Below are positions 10,201 through 18,781 of a stretch of 35,094 bases of DNA, one piece after another. Within the stretch, counting starts at the first letter, position 1. Each line of letters opens with the position of its first letter. The stretch comes from Rickettsia typhi (GTDB taxonomy: Bacteria > Pseudomonadota > Alphaproteobacteria > Rickettsiales > Deianiraeaceae): assembly GCA_945861725.1 (NCBI GenBank), contig CAMAVJ010000010.1:1-35094 (forward strand), in the 5' to 3' direction. The notes beneath the pieces were generated by a model. That model saw only the letters and a program-made list of their open reading frames with translations. It was not told the origin of the DNA and searched no databases. Made by a program: the position numbers and the translations under genes.

Positions 10201-13200
10201 ACACATCGGTTGCAACATTCAATAACGGTTCAACATCGGGAGCTGCATATCTAAAATCTCAAGCGAACATACAAATTAACGCAGGTCAAATTAATAACAT
10301 TGGAAAGGATAACGCAAGTCTAACAGAAAACAATGCTTACACGGTTGCAAATGTCGGATATGGAGGCTATCCTCCAATGAACTCCAGCAAAATAATGAGC
10401 CAAGAAGTTGCAACAAATATCTTAACCTCAACAAATTCTCAAATCGTAGCAGGTGGTTCAATGCTAATAAATGGCAATGTTCTTAACCAAACTGGAGATA
10501 TCCTTGCAGGCACAAACCTTACAATAAATGGAAATGTAACAAATAACATAACACACTTTACAACTCGTTCGTTAAGTGAAAGCTGGGCTAATACTTATGA
10601 AGATTGTGTATTTGGTGCTTTTGGTGGTGTATTCTGTTCAACGGAACATGATTGGTGGAGTGGTTCACACACAAACACTTTCTCATCTTTAACACCTTCA
10701 AGAATTGCAGCAGGAAGTAATTTAACTATTTCAGGAAGTCAAATCTCAAATGACAGCGGGACTGCAACATTCCAAAACAATACTCCACTTGGTGGTTCTA
10801 GTGGCGGAACAAATTCAGGATATTCAGGCTCTTATGCAACATCGTTCACAAACTCAAATAGCTTAAATTCAAGCAACCTTGCTTCCCCAACCACAAACTT
10901 AAACAGCCTTTCAAACCCAGCTTTGTTTACAGTAAATCCAAATGCACCAGTTCTAAACTTAACAAATGCAAGCGGACAAAATATCAACTTTACTTATCTT
11001 TACGAGTCAAATCCAGCATTCAACGTTCAACACAACTTCTTAACCTCAACTTACTTTTTTGAACATCTTGATTACAATCCAAGTAGGCAAATTATTCTAG
11101 CAGCTGACCCTTATGCAGAACGCAGAATGATGGAGGACACAATTGCAAAAACTGGAATGGTTCAATATCTTGGAAATGGTGCAATTGACCAACTTTATGC
11201 AAGCGGGTTAACATACCTTGAAGGAAGACCTACGCAAGTTGGATTTGAATTAACAGAAGAGCAAATTAAGGCACTTAAGCAAGACGTAATTATTCCAGTA
11301 TTAAAAGAAATTAACGGGCAACTGGTAATGACACCAGAGGTTTATTTTAGTGCAAATACTCTCAATGAAATAAGACAGCACGACTTAGCAGGAGGTCAAA
11401 TATTTGCAGGAGGCGATTTAAGCTTTACTGCAACGGGCAATATTGTTAACAAAGGGTTTATTGGTTCAGGCAATAAAATGACAATTACAGCGGATGGCGA
11501 TATTGTTAACACTGGTGGCGAGTTGAATGCAGGAAATAACTTAATCCTAATCGGGAAAAATGTATTAATAGATGCTTTAACCGACCAAAATAACCAAGTT
11601 CAAAATGTTTCAAAATTGAATGTTGGTGCAAACCTATTAATCAATGCAACCGAAAACATTTCAGCATACGGAGCAAGCATTAAAACCATTAGCAATGCTA
11701 ACTTTACAGCTGGTCAAAACATACTTCTTGCCTATGCTACTTCTTCAAGTTCAATGTCTGCACAAGGTGGGGATATGTCGGAAAGCAAAAGCAAAGCAGT
11801 GGCATCAGCTCTTGAAAGTGGAGGAAGCATAAACATGAAATCAGGTGGAGACTTTAGTGTATTGGCTGGGCAAGATACTTACAGCTCACATTTTGCTCAT
11901 ACCGATGATGGAGCATTAGGCACAAGTGCAAGCGTTACAAAAGATAGTTCGGGCTTAACAAATGTCTCTTCAATAATAAAGGGCAACAATGTTTCAATAG
12001 ATAGTGGCAATGATGCAACAATTGTAGCTTCAAATATCACAGCTACAAACAACTTAAGCCTAGAATCAAAAGGAAACACGAATATTCTTGCAAGCAAAGA
12101 TATGGCTTTAAGCTTCAGCCAAGAGACTTCTTCAGCTGGAATCATAGCAAATTCAATTGATGTTTCAAATCATTACAATGAAAGTGTTGTTTCTTCAAAC
12201 CTAACTGCTGGCAATTCGCTTTTAATTTCAAGTGGGAAGGATGTAAACATTCTAGCATCTAATATAACAGGAAAGGATGGTAACATTGTGGCTGGGTATT
12301 ACCAAGATAGTAACGGAGTTGTAACAAGAAGCGACGGTAATGTGAATGTTATGAGCGCCTCTGAAATGGCAACAAACTATGAATACAGCAAATCAACACA
12401 TCTTGACCCTCTTGGTTTTGAAGTGGCACTTATAAGCGGTGCAATGGCAGGAGGAATATCAAATCCATTAACTGGTGTCTTACAAGGTGCGAAAGCTGGT
12501 GCAGAAGTTGGTGAAAACTCTCAAAGAGGCTCTGAAGATATTAACAGCGATACCACTGTAAAACAAGTTTCTTCCAATCTTAACTTTGATAACCTAAATG
12601 TAATTTCTTCAAAAGATATCAATGTTCAAGCTTCAAACATAACCACAACAAACGATACAACCCTTCTTGCAGGTAAAACTTTTGACGACAACGGAGTTCT
12701 TACAAACTCAAGCACAGACGGCTTAATTAACATACTTTCAGCAACGGAAAACCAACAAAGCCAATCCAGCTATACAAACATTTCACCAAACTATGTAGCT
12801 CTTGCAATGGGTGGGGCTTCCGCTGGAGCTCACTCAGTAACACCAATGACTATGGGTGGTTTATTCTTAAAAGCTATGACTGGTAACAATGCTGAAAGTT
12901 TAGAAAGAGCTTATCAAGGTCATTCAGGCACAAGCGATGAATTGCAAGGTGGAACACAAAAATCATCCATTCTAAACGCAGGTGGAGATTTAACTCTTGT
13001 TGCAACTGGAGATACAAATATTTCAGCAAGCAGCTTATTTGGTAAAAATTCAGTTCAAATTTCTTCTGAGAATGGTAATGTAAACATTACTTCAGCCGAT
13101 GAAACAAACAAAACAACACACGAAACATCTCAAGATGTTGGCACTCATTTTGACGCAAAGGCTGATATTTTAAAAGTTAATGCAAGTACATCTGTAACAG

Positions 13201-15167
13201 TTGATACGGAAAGCCATAAACAAGTTGATACAAGTACAACGCAAAAATCGTCCGATATTAAAAGCGATGGTACTATTTTACTTACTGGAAACGACATCAC
13301 TCTTATATCCTCCAACTTAACAGCAGGAAATATCATCGTAGACGCACAAAATAACTTTACAACCGCAACTAAAACAGACACCCACACGACAGAAACTTAC
13401 GATACTCGTTCAGCTTTAATTATTACTGCAGGCGTTGGAAATACTTATGTTGATATTGTATACAACGCTATAACGTTCGCAAAGCTTATTAAGGATTTAG
13501 TATCAAATCCTGACGAAGGTAAGTTGGAAGAAGGGCAAACGAACTCATCTGAGTATGAACGCAACCAACAAATCAATACTACAATTACAGCTGCAAAAGC
13601 TTTACTCTTAGGATATGCAACATATCGTTCAGCTCAAATGGCAATTGATGCAGCTGGTGCATGTGGAACAAGTCTTTGTACGGGGTTTTATGCTTATGGC
13701 TCTTTAACTGTTGAAAGTAGCTCTGCAAAATCAACAAATACAACTTCAAATGAAAGACAAAACCTCATAACGGCAGGTAGTTTGATTAACCTTACTGCTG
13801 GCACAGATGCTAATATTTATGGCTCACAATTAATTTCAGGTGGAGATATTAACATTAACGCACAAAACTTAACTCTTGAAGCGTCTAAAAATAACCAAAC
13901 ATCAGGCAGTTCTTCAGTTTATGACTCGGTTACAGGAACAGCTAAAACGACAGGTACATTTGGCGGAAGCTTCACGCACTCTGAAAGCGGCTCTGATTTG
14001 ACTGCTACAACCAACGTAGCCTCAAACATTGCAGGAGAAAATGTTAAGATAAACACAACGGGCGATACAAACGTGCTCGGCTCTGTCATTGCAGGCTCAA
14101 ACTCAGTTCTTATTGATACTCAGAATCTTAATGTTACAACGCTTCAAGACGTCCTATCTGCAACGGCAAGCTCCCATTCTTATACGTTTGGAACTGACAT
14201 AGGCTTCTCCATTTCTTCCTCAAGTCATGATAAACTTTGGGCGGGAACTCAGGCAGGCATTGTTTCAGGAGATGCTTTAAATATTGCAGTTGCTGATAAT
14301 ACTAACCTTACTGGAAGCCTTTTAAATTCACAGACTGGCAATATGAATTTAGCTACAAACACACTAACGCACAGTAATTTACAGCAGTCTGAGAAAGATT
14401 GGAATTACGCTTATGGTCTAGGTGTGAGCTTTACTGTTGGAGGGGACAAAAATACAAACGGAATGAATAGTGACGGTAGCACAAATACATCACAAACAGG
14501 CAAGGGTTCAACCACAATATCAGCATCAAATTCAGGATTTGAAAAAGAAGGAGTTGCTCAGGCTACTGTTGGGGAAGGGGCAATCACTACAGGTTCGGAT
14601 ACTTCAGGGTTGAATAGAGATGAAACTCAATCTATGCTTGTTACCAAGAATGAGAGGACTGGCGGGTTGGATAGTAGTATAACGGTTGATAATATGCTTC
14701 TTACAAATCCTAAAGCGTATATGGAGAGTGTTGTGAGTGGGTTTAAGAAAACTACCCCTCAGCAAGTGAGTAAAGATATTAAAGAAGCAAGTGGTAAAGA
14801 ACCTAGTTTAGGAATGGGGATATTTATGAAGAATGAAAATGGGGATAGGGTTGAGCCGAATACTGGGATTGATACCAGTGAGGGTAAGGGTGATAATATG
14901 AATCCAGTATTAAAATATGGAGCATCAGACCGAGCACCACATTTACAGTTTTTGAGTCTGTTTATACCAGGATTTTGGTCTGGGAGCAATACTCATGATA
15001 AAGCATTAACGCCGAAAAAGGATGAAAATCCATATCCATCATGGATGCTACCAGTTACCATACCACAGTATTTTTACTATAATTACTACGGTGCTTTAGG
15101 TACAATGCTTAGAAGCGATGTAACGGCAGCTGGACAAGCAAAACCAATTCAACCTTTAGATAAATGA
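7209..15167 (+). CDS. Giant TpsA exoprotein, filamentous-haemagglutinin-like adhesin
   Basis: A secreted beta-helical surface protein of about 2652 residues. A long signal peptide (about 40 residues, ending QSALA) precedes the TPS secretion domain with its hallmark segments: NPHL…ASVIVGEV near residue 110, and NPNGI at about 151. The next 2000 residues are Asn/Thr/Ser-rich imperfect repeats (for example SAGNLSL…LTN) with haemagglutinin-repeat blocks and FHA-type motifs. The ATG at 7209 is chosen over TTG at 7194, which abuts the ppiC stop. Cysteine pairs occur at CVGC, at EDCVFGAFGGVFC and at AGACGTSLC. The last ~200 residues leave the repeat pattern, and their DNA is visibly richer in G. The VENN motif of CdiA pre-toxin domains is absent. 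It is exported by the TpsB encoded at 4436-6277. It could be an adhesin, or a contact-dependent effector whose C-terminal domain is not recognised. Confidence 0.92.
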   Translation: MITIVKKILLNTANIARQLLIATVSISLVFQPIFYQSALANPSNIIPDGTTQTTIELSPNNVTVVNIASPTAGGTSMNNFDQFNVDQTGAIMNNSSIVVNTQIGGWIYANPHLANGNQASVIVGEVTSTAPSNLLGYTEIAGGKAEFVLLNPNGISCVGCGFINLSSLTLATGSGIYNTDGSLASVNMGAGNFSVSGAGLDASIVDYFRVISKNVQLSAPIWAKDELAIYQGSSNFNTTSNTFSGTANSQTGHTIGIDIAALGAMYAGKATLVASDLGLGVNIASDVIASNGGITITANGDIVYNNLTSSVNTEITANNGSNITQNGALSSGGNTNLTAGNNISIAGTSLASTGNTTITAGGNISNSNNLSLATNNLTTASTGNTTLQNLNATVSGQTNIAANNLSLTGSNIASTSGFTSNVTNTSNFSNTTVSSSSNVGLATKDLILQTAIISGNAINVNASNNITATDSKVGSQTSLLLQATSGITNSNSEIKGITGVTINSATLSNSVGTLINSNGALNVTSTSITNDASQIYSVGNLSLITNSLQNQNLSLIYSAGTLSINNTGNANLTSLVNTGSDIYSAGNLSLKANTLTNSASSLIQTGGTLNINSQTLTNQTTSQILATGNTSIISNTLNNTGNSLISTNGTLTETVSGAITQDSSQTLATGTIAINANSLTNQNSSTLQTNDALTLLLTSSLQNTGSSNIVSLLNTSLTTATATNSTNSNIISGGNFTGSFSSIFNNSANLLAFNAVTLNNLNNQNGYLEAGTSVLITNNNFGLNNSGGLIQSYNGNLTLASNYQFNNTSGELNSSNDINLNIKSNQNYTDTNSQINASGNIYLNSAGYDITEGSGVKFITSNLFQITAANFTNSSDIKVGYLDFNLSNALTNNANLVSTANSQYIIRRNIVNTGTIASGGTLLLQGANVTNTNVGGSTGLIYSAGNMEVAGSTSITNNANSAIVSGGTLGIYADTLITNGSNAQMWSVGNLTLAGYGNTSVATFNNGSTSGAAYLKSQANIQINAGQINNIGKDNASLTENNAYTVANVGYGGYPPMNSSKIMSQEVATNILTSTNSQIVAGGSMLINGNVLNQTGDILAGTNLTINGNVTNNITHFTTRSLSESWANTYEDCVFGAFGGVFCSTEHDWWSGSHTNTFSSLTPSRIAAGSNLTISGSQISNDSGTATFQNNTPLGGSSGGTNSGYSGSYATSFTNSNSLNSSNLASPTTNLNSLSNPALFTVNPNAPVLNLTNASGQNINFTYLYESNPAFNVQHNFLTSTYFFEHLDYNPSRQIILAADPYAERRMMEDTIAKTGMVQYLGNGAIDQLYASGLTYLEGRPTQVGFELTEEQIKALKQDVIIPVLKEINGQLVMTPEVYFSANTLNEIRQHDLAGGQIFAGGDLSFTATGNIVNKGFIGSGNKMTITADGDIVNTGGELNAGNNLILIGKNVLIDALTDQNNQVQNVSKLNVGANLLINATENISAYGASIKTISNANFTAGQNILLAYATSSSSMSAQGGDMSESKSKAVASALESGGSINMKSGGDFSVLAGQDTYSSHFAHTDDGALGTSASVTKDSSGLTNVSSIIKGNNVSIDSGNDATIVASNITATNNLSLESKGNTNILASKDMALSFSQETSSAGIIANSIDVSNHYNESVVSSNLTAGNSLLISSGKDVNILASNITGKDGNIVAGYYQDSNGVVTRSDGNVNVMSASEMATNYEYSKSTHLDPLGFEVALISGAMAGGISNPLTGVLQGAKAGAEVGENSQRGSEDINSDTTVKQVSSNLNFDNLNVISSKDINVQASNITTTNDTTLLAGKTFDDNGVLTNSSTDGLINILSATENQQSQSSYTNISPNYVALAMGGASAGAHSVTPMTMGGLFLKAMTGNNAESLERAYQGHSGTSDELQGGTQKSSILNAGGDLTLVATGDTNISASSLFGKNSVQISSENGNVNITSADETNKTTHETSQDVGTHFDAKADILKVNASTSVTVDTESHKQVDTSTTQKSSDIKSDGTILLTGNDITLISSNLTAGNIIVDAQNNFTTATKTDTHTTETYDTRSALIITAGVGNTYVDIVYNAITFAKLIKDLVSNPDEGKLEEGQTNSSEYERNQQINTTITAAKALLLGYATYRSAQMAIDAAGACGTSLCTGFYAYGSLTVESSSAKSTNTTSNERQNLITAGSLINLTAGTDANIYGSQLISGGDININAQNLTLEASKNNQTSGSSSVYDSVTGTAKTTGTFGGSFTHSESGSDLTATTNVASNIAGENVKINTTGDTNVLGSVIAGSNSVLIDTQNLNVTTLQDVLSATASSHSYTFGTDIGFSISSSSHDKLWAGTQAGIVSGDALNIAVADNTNLTGSLLNSQTGNMNLATNTLTHSNLQQSEKDWNYAYGLGVSFTVGGDKNTNGMNSDGSTNTSQTGKGSTTISASNSGFEKEGVAQATVGEGAITTGSDTSGLNRDETQSMLVTKNERTGGLDSSITVDNMLLTNPKAYMESVVSGFKKTTPQQVSKDIKEASGKEPSLGMGIFMKNENGDRVEPNTGIDTSEGKGDNMNPVLKYGASDRAPHLQFLSLFIPGFWSGSNTHDKALTPKKDENPYPSWMLPVTIPQYFYYNYYGALGTMLRSDVTAAGQAKPIQPLDK

Positions 15168-15168
15168 T

Positions 15169-15612
15169 ATGAAAAAATTGATAATAAGTAGTATTTTAAT
15201 ATTTATATTTGGATGCTCGTTGAGTTGGGTCGATAAAGAAAGAAAGTGCCATGGTAGTGATTACGAATCTGGATATGATTTGGGTGGTCGCTGGATATCT
15301 TGGTATTTATCTTGGAAATGTGAGGTAAGAAAAGATCCGAAAGATATGAAACATATAAAGAGAATGGGGGGGGGATATATGGTTAATTTATGGAGTTATC
15401 AACGTGCAGAACCAAGACAGCGTGCTTGTCAAGTCTTTAAGTCTAAAGGTTTAGAGTGTTGGGGTAGTGAATTCGCAAAGCTGTGTGACCAAATTCAATC
15501 TGCTCTTCCAACAGACCACTATGAGCTAATGTACAATGATGGAACAATTATTAATTTACCACTGTTTGAAAATGATGTGCCAAAAAATGAAAGTGTTACA
15601 TCTAAAAAGTAG
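15169..15612 (+). CDS. Small lipoprotein coupled to tpsA
   Basis: A 147-residue protein with a lipoprotein signal (IFIFGC, lipid Cys at 16). The mature part is rich in Trp and Cys (cysteines also near 28, 51, 86, 96 and 106). No family is recognised. It starts one base after the tpsA stop, so it is almost certainly translated with it. The gene after a TpsA/CdiA often encodes an immunity or accessory protein, which makes that a candidate role. No sequence motif proves it. Confidence 0.8.
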   Translation: MKKLIISSILIFIFGCSLSWVDKERKCHGSDYESGYDLGGRWISWYLSWKCEVRKDPKDMKHIKRMGGGYMVNLWSYQRAEPRQRACQVFKSKGLECWGSEFAKLCDQIQSALPTDHYELMYNDGTIINLPLFENDVPKNESVTSKK

Positions 15613-15991
15613 TATATTGTTATCTCAAGAGTAATGAACATTGGATAAAACCTAATTCCCTTTAGGCGGAACTATCTAAAACAATCATAACAAACCCCTT
15701 CACCTTCCACAATTTCCCCCTCAAAAACATCACAAACCATCATCTCCGCAAAAATCATTTGCAAATTAAAAACCTTCATTTACAATACCATCATTGGTTG
15801 ACGGTGCTAGTAACACTCAAAAATCAGTTATATTTGTCCGAACTTCAGTCGTACAAAGGACTCCTGTTATGTCAGGAGTTCATCTGAATAAGATGCTCCT
15901 AATAAGGCATTCAATAGGATGAGCACTGGATTTTTGAGTGTTACTAAACTCCTGACGCCATTTAATTAAAATTAATTATTTGGTTCTTAGT
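15613..15991. other. Intergenic gap holding a structured inverted-repeat element
   Basis: The first ~195 bases are C- and A-rich with no recognised feature. The rest carries the 137-base structured element at 15809-15945. An AT-rich leader (TTTAATTAAAATTAATTA) precedes the next gene; almost the same string precedes the gene at 18782, suggesting related promoter or leader sequence. Confidence 0.5.
15809..15945. repeat. 137-base element closed by a 17-bp perfect inverted repeat with internal hairpins
   Basis: AGTAACACTCAAAAATC at 15809-15825 pairs perfectly with 15929-15945. A CAGT/ACTG extension pairs past one bulged base. Inside are a TTTGT…ACAAA hairpin, an ACTCCTG-TTATGT-CAGGAGT hairpin (7 bp) and a weaker third one using GCT..CCTA with TAGG..AGC. 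The fold is a multi-branched cloverleaf, either as RNA or as extruded DNA. The ends do not match the attC core consensus, and no target duplication was seen. It may be a non-coding RNA, a mobile palindromic element or a recombination site. Confidence 0.65.
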
Positions 15992-17119
15992 ATGATACAA
16001 AAACAGGAGTTACTTTCCACAATAAGTAAAAAAATAGAGAAAATAGCAATAGAATCTAAAGCCTTTGAGAAGAGTTTAGAGCAAAATTCTCCAAAGGGTA
16101 GGAACTTCAAAGAGGACGAGGAATACCTTGAGGCGAACACCGAGAACGTTCTTTTGAAACCTTTCGTTGAAATCTTTGGCTACAACACGCAATCACTCAC
16201 AGACTCAAATAGAGCAGTCGCTCAGCATAAAGTTAACAGCAGAAGAGTTGACCTAGCACTATTCAAGAACGGTCAATTGTCAATCGTTATTGAATGCAAA
16301 GGTTTTAACTTCAACCTCAACAATAAAAACTACATAAACCAGTTGAGTGAATACTTCAACAACATCAAACCATCTCCAAAATTCGGCATTCTAACAAACG
16401 GCTTGCAATACAAATTCTACGCATCTTTTGATGATAGCAATAGGTTGGATGACAACATTTGCTTTGAATTTGACATAAGAACCGATACATCCAACAACGA
16501 AAAGCTCCAAAGACTTTATGAAATACTCTGCAACATAAACGAAGACGAAGCAAGGCAGGAAAAGGTTTATGCACGCACAAGGGAGTTTATAGAAGATGAA
16601 ATCCTAAACAACCAAACCGATAATTTCATACGCAAAGGCATCTTAGAAACCGCAAAAGAAAACGGCAGAAACCTACACGAAGGCAAAATCATAACGGCAA
16701 AAGATATTGAAAACCTCAAGCCAATCGTTAAAAAAATCTTTGACGACATCATAAAAGAGCGTGTAAAACAAGGCTTAATTCAAGCGGTAAATAGCGATAG
16801 CCAAACTGAGACACAAGAAACAAAGACGAGTAAAACCGATTTCACAGAACAAGAACATCAAGCTCTTTTGATAATCAAAGCAATAGCCTCAGAAATTGAA
16901 GGTTTAGACATCAACCGAATAACACCTGATGACTGTCAAGGGCATTGCAATATTATCCTAGATGGTCAAGCAAGAAACAAGAAAATCTGCGTCCTACAGT
17001 TTAACAACTCTCAGAAACTCTCTATATCAATCAATAACACACCATACAACCTCAACTCTCCTTCAGATATCTACAAACACAAAGAAGAGATAAAAGAGCT
17101 TATAAAGGCGTTTATATAG
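15992..17119 (+). CDS. PD-(D/E)XK nuclease-like protein with a type I HsdR N-terminal-like domain
   Basis: About 375 residues. Residues 50-155 resemble the HSDR_N nuclease fold: NVLLKPFVEIFGYN, then RRVDLALF (Asp near 86), then VIECKG (Glu-x-Lys near 100) and GILTNGLQYKFY. These correspond to the D…ExK catalytic core. No helicase or methyltransferase domain follows. The C-terminal ~80 residues form a separate alpha/beta piece found in some phage- and plasmid-encoded proteins of this class. The ATG at 15992 is preferred to the TTG at 15980. It may be a stand-alone restriction nuclease or a phage-type endonuclease. No methylase partner is adjacent. Confidence 0.72.
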   Translation: MIQKQELLSTISKKIEKIAIESKAFEKSLEQNSPKGRNFKEDEEYLEANTENVLLKPFVEIFGYNTQSLTDSNRAVAQHKVNSRRVDLALFKNGQLSIVIECKGFNFNLNNKNYINQLSEYFNNIKPSPKFGILTNGLQYKFYASFDDSNRLDDNICFEFDIRTDTSNNEKLQRLYEILCNINEDEARQEKVYARTREFIEDEILNNQTDNFIRKGILETAKENGRNLHEGKIITAKDIENLKPIVKKIFDDIIKERVKQGLIQAVNSDSQTETQETKTSKTDFTEQEHQALLIIKAIASEIEGLDINRITPDDCQGHCNIILDGQARNKKICVLQFNNSQKLSISINNTPYNLNSPSDIYKHKEEIKELIKAFI

Positions 17120-17164
17120 GTTTTACGAGATATCAATTATTTACATCAATTTTTTCAAATCAAT

Positions 17165-17614
17165 ATGTTAAAGAAAATAACAATCATTTCAACAATAGCA
17201 ATCCTTTCATTAGCAGGATGTGATAAAGACGCTCCAAAGTGTGCAGACGAAGGAGTTATTGCATCAATTAAAGAGCTATTTCAGACAGAGGTAGTAAAAT
17301 ATGTTCACTCAACATTATATCGGAAAGAAGGAAAGACGAAGCTGACAATAAAAGAAATGCTTGCAGATGAAGAAATACAAAAAGAACATCCGATGCTTTT
17401 TGCTACACACAGTGTTCATATGATAAAAACCGTTGTTCTTAACGATGAAGGTGCTTATAGTTGTAATGCTGTCGTTACTTCTGTTAGTGACAAAGGAGGT
17501 ATTAGTTATGATACCAATATAGGTTATTCAATAGAGACATCAGATGACGGCAAAGAGTTCCACGTCAAATTAAATCCTTATATAACGTATAGATATGCAG
17601 CTGAAGCAAGGTAA
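17165..17614 (+). CDS. Small predicted lipoprotein
   Basis: A 149-residue protein with a clear lipoprotein signal (ILSLAGC, lipid Cys at 19). The mature domain is mixed alpha/beta with two more cysteines. No family is recognised. It lies 45 bases after the nuclease gene in the same direction. Confidence 0.75.
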   Translation: MLKKITIISTIAILSLAGCDKDAPKCADEGVIASIKELFQTEVVKYVHSTLYRKEGKTKLTIKEMLADEEIQKEHPMLFATHSVHMIKTVVLNDEGAYSCNAVVTSVSDKGGISYDTNIGYSIETSDDGKEFHVKLNPYITYRYAAEAR

Positions 17615-17667
17615 TTTTGTAAATTTATGAAAACACACAAAATAGGATTGAATTAATTTGAAACAAT

Positions 17668-18063
17668 ATGAACAACAATCAAAACGAACAAGCTCAAGTT
17701 CAAAACACAGAGCAAACTCAAACAACTAAAATCAAAACAAAGAAACCACTAAAGCCCTTATTCCAAGAGGGAACATTCCTCTATAAAATAACATACGGCT
17801 TCACGGCAAAGGTTAAAAGTGGTGAGATATCTTTTGCAAAAGTGTTTTGGTTTGGAGTAGTCTTAAAAATAATAGTCGGTTATACACTCCTTCTAATAAA
17901 CTCAAGACAGCTTATGAACCTTGACACCCTCTACATATTCCTTTGGATGAAGTATATGTGGCATGCAAGGAAGAGCGTTTATCATCAATTTTGGTTTTAC
18001 CTTGGGTTTTGCACACCGATATTGTGGACTGCTTACGGCGTTTATCAAATACTTCAAGGGTGA
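17668..18063 (+). CDS. Small membrane protein of unknown function
   Basis: 131 residues. A Gln/Thr/Lys-rich soluble N-terminus (about 1-45) is followed by hydrophobic segments near 60-80 (WFGVVLKIIVGYTLLLI), 87-97 and 108-127 (FYLGFCTPILWTAYGVY). Two or three membrane passes are likely. No family is recognised. Confidence 0.7.
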   Translation: MNNNQNEQAQVQNTEQTQTTKIKTKKPLKPLFQEGTFLYKITYGFTAKVKSGEISFAKVFWFGVVLKIIVGYTLLLINSRQLMNLDTLYIFLWMKYMWHARKSVYHQFWFYLGFCTPILWTAYGVYQILQG

Positions 18064-18230
18064 GATTTCAAATTTCCCCTTAAGTCCTAAAGCCTAAGCT
18101 CCTATATTTTATAAAAAAGTTGTCAGTAAAAAGTTATAGAGTACATAGTGGATATATATATATTCTGTTTGAGGCTAAGGATGGGTATAGATAGAATGAG
18201 CAAACACTGGAAAACCCTACTAAAACCAAT

Positions 18231-18425
18231 ATGAAAGACGACAACACTCAAGCCCCCAAACTCCTCTACACCAACCAACACGGAAATATTTACGAAGGTG
18301 ATATTGTGGAGTGTTTTGACATAGTTGCTTTTGAGGTAAAAATGACAGAAGGGACGAAACTCACTAAAAAGATGATTGAAAATCTGAGGGTGATAAAAAA
18401 ACTCACAACAACAAAAACTCCATAA
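18231..18425 (+). CDS. Small hypothetical protein, 64 residues
   Basis: Starts with a normal ATG and has a compact hydrophilic composition (NIYEGDIVECFDIVAFEVKM). No family is recognised. It is preceded by 167 bases without an evident gene. A real gene is plausible from composition, but this is not certain. Confidence 0.5.
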   Translation: MKDDNTQAPKLLYTNQHGNIYEGDIVECFDIVAFEVKMTEGTKLTKKMIENLRVIKKLTTTKTP

Positions 18426-18600
18426 AAACGATTGTCAAAACTCCTCTAAAATATGATACCAGTTCTCAATAATCACCAATTTGATTAAAACTTCCTCAAG
18501 CTGATGATTTTTCGGCAAAATCATAAAAAAATATTTTTCTCGTAAAGTGGCGTATTTACTGGTTAAAACACTTGTCAAGTAATTTATTTAATATTTATTT

Positions 18601-18622
18601 TCAAAAACTGTTAAGTTTTTGA
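18601..18622. repeat. 9-bp perfect hairpin, possible terminator or origin stem
   Basis: TCAAAAACT (18601-18609) and AGTTTTTGA (18614-18622) pair perfectly around GTTA. The stem is AT-rich and has no T-run beyond its own, so it would be a weak terminator. Confidence 0.6.
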
Positions 18623-18645
18623 CCTCTCGATACATTAATATAGAC

Positions 18646-18750
18646 GTGCGAGTGTGTTGCGATTTTGTATTTTACAAAAAAACAGAAGACAAAAAGTAAT
18701 AAATGCCTCTTCGGTTTTGAGGTAAAATCATCAGAGCTACAGGCTCGCAC
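18646..18750 (+). promoter_or_regulatory. Structured leader upstream of the 555-bp gene and rep
   Basis: A 7-bp stem, GTGCGAG (18646-18652) with CTCGCAC (18744-18750), closes a loop. Inside it sit a TTTTGTA-TTT-TACAAAA hairpin and a short CCTC…GAGG hairpin. The closed loop ends 31 bases before the ATG at 18782. It could be a regulatory RNA leader or a double-strand origin for rolling-circle replication. Neither is proven. Confidence 0.45.
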
Positions 18751-18781
18751 ATTAATTAAAATTAACTTATTAATGTTCTGT

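Larger units (their letters stand above)
18426..18781. other. AT-rich gap with stem-loops in front of the Rep module
   Basis: About 355 bases with no convincing gene; the open frame running back to a TTG at 18665 is more likely leader than protein. It contains a 9-bp perfect hairpin (18601-18622) and an RNA-like fold (18646-18750), listed separately. Its place just ahead of a replication-type gene set makes it a candidate replication origin or control leader. Confidence 0.5.

Noticed and set aside
7313..14989. Many minus-strand and shifted frames inside tpsA
   Set aside because: They are shadows of the long repeat-rich coding frame, hydrophobic by reverse reading of Asn/Thr/Ser codons.
15809..15945. 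Integron attC site
   Set aside because: The ends do not match the RYYYAAC/GTTRRRY core pair, and no integrase of that class is present.
18665..18781. N-terminal extension of the gene at 18782 from a TTG codon
   Set aside because: The stretch overlaps a strong stem-loop leader and reads as Lys-rich low-quality sequence. A normal ATG follows.
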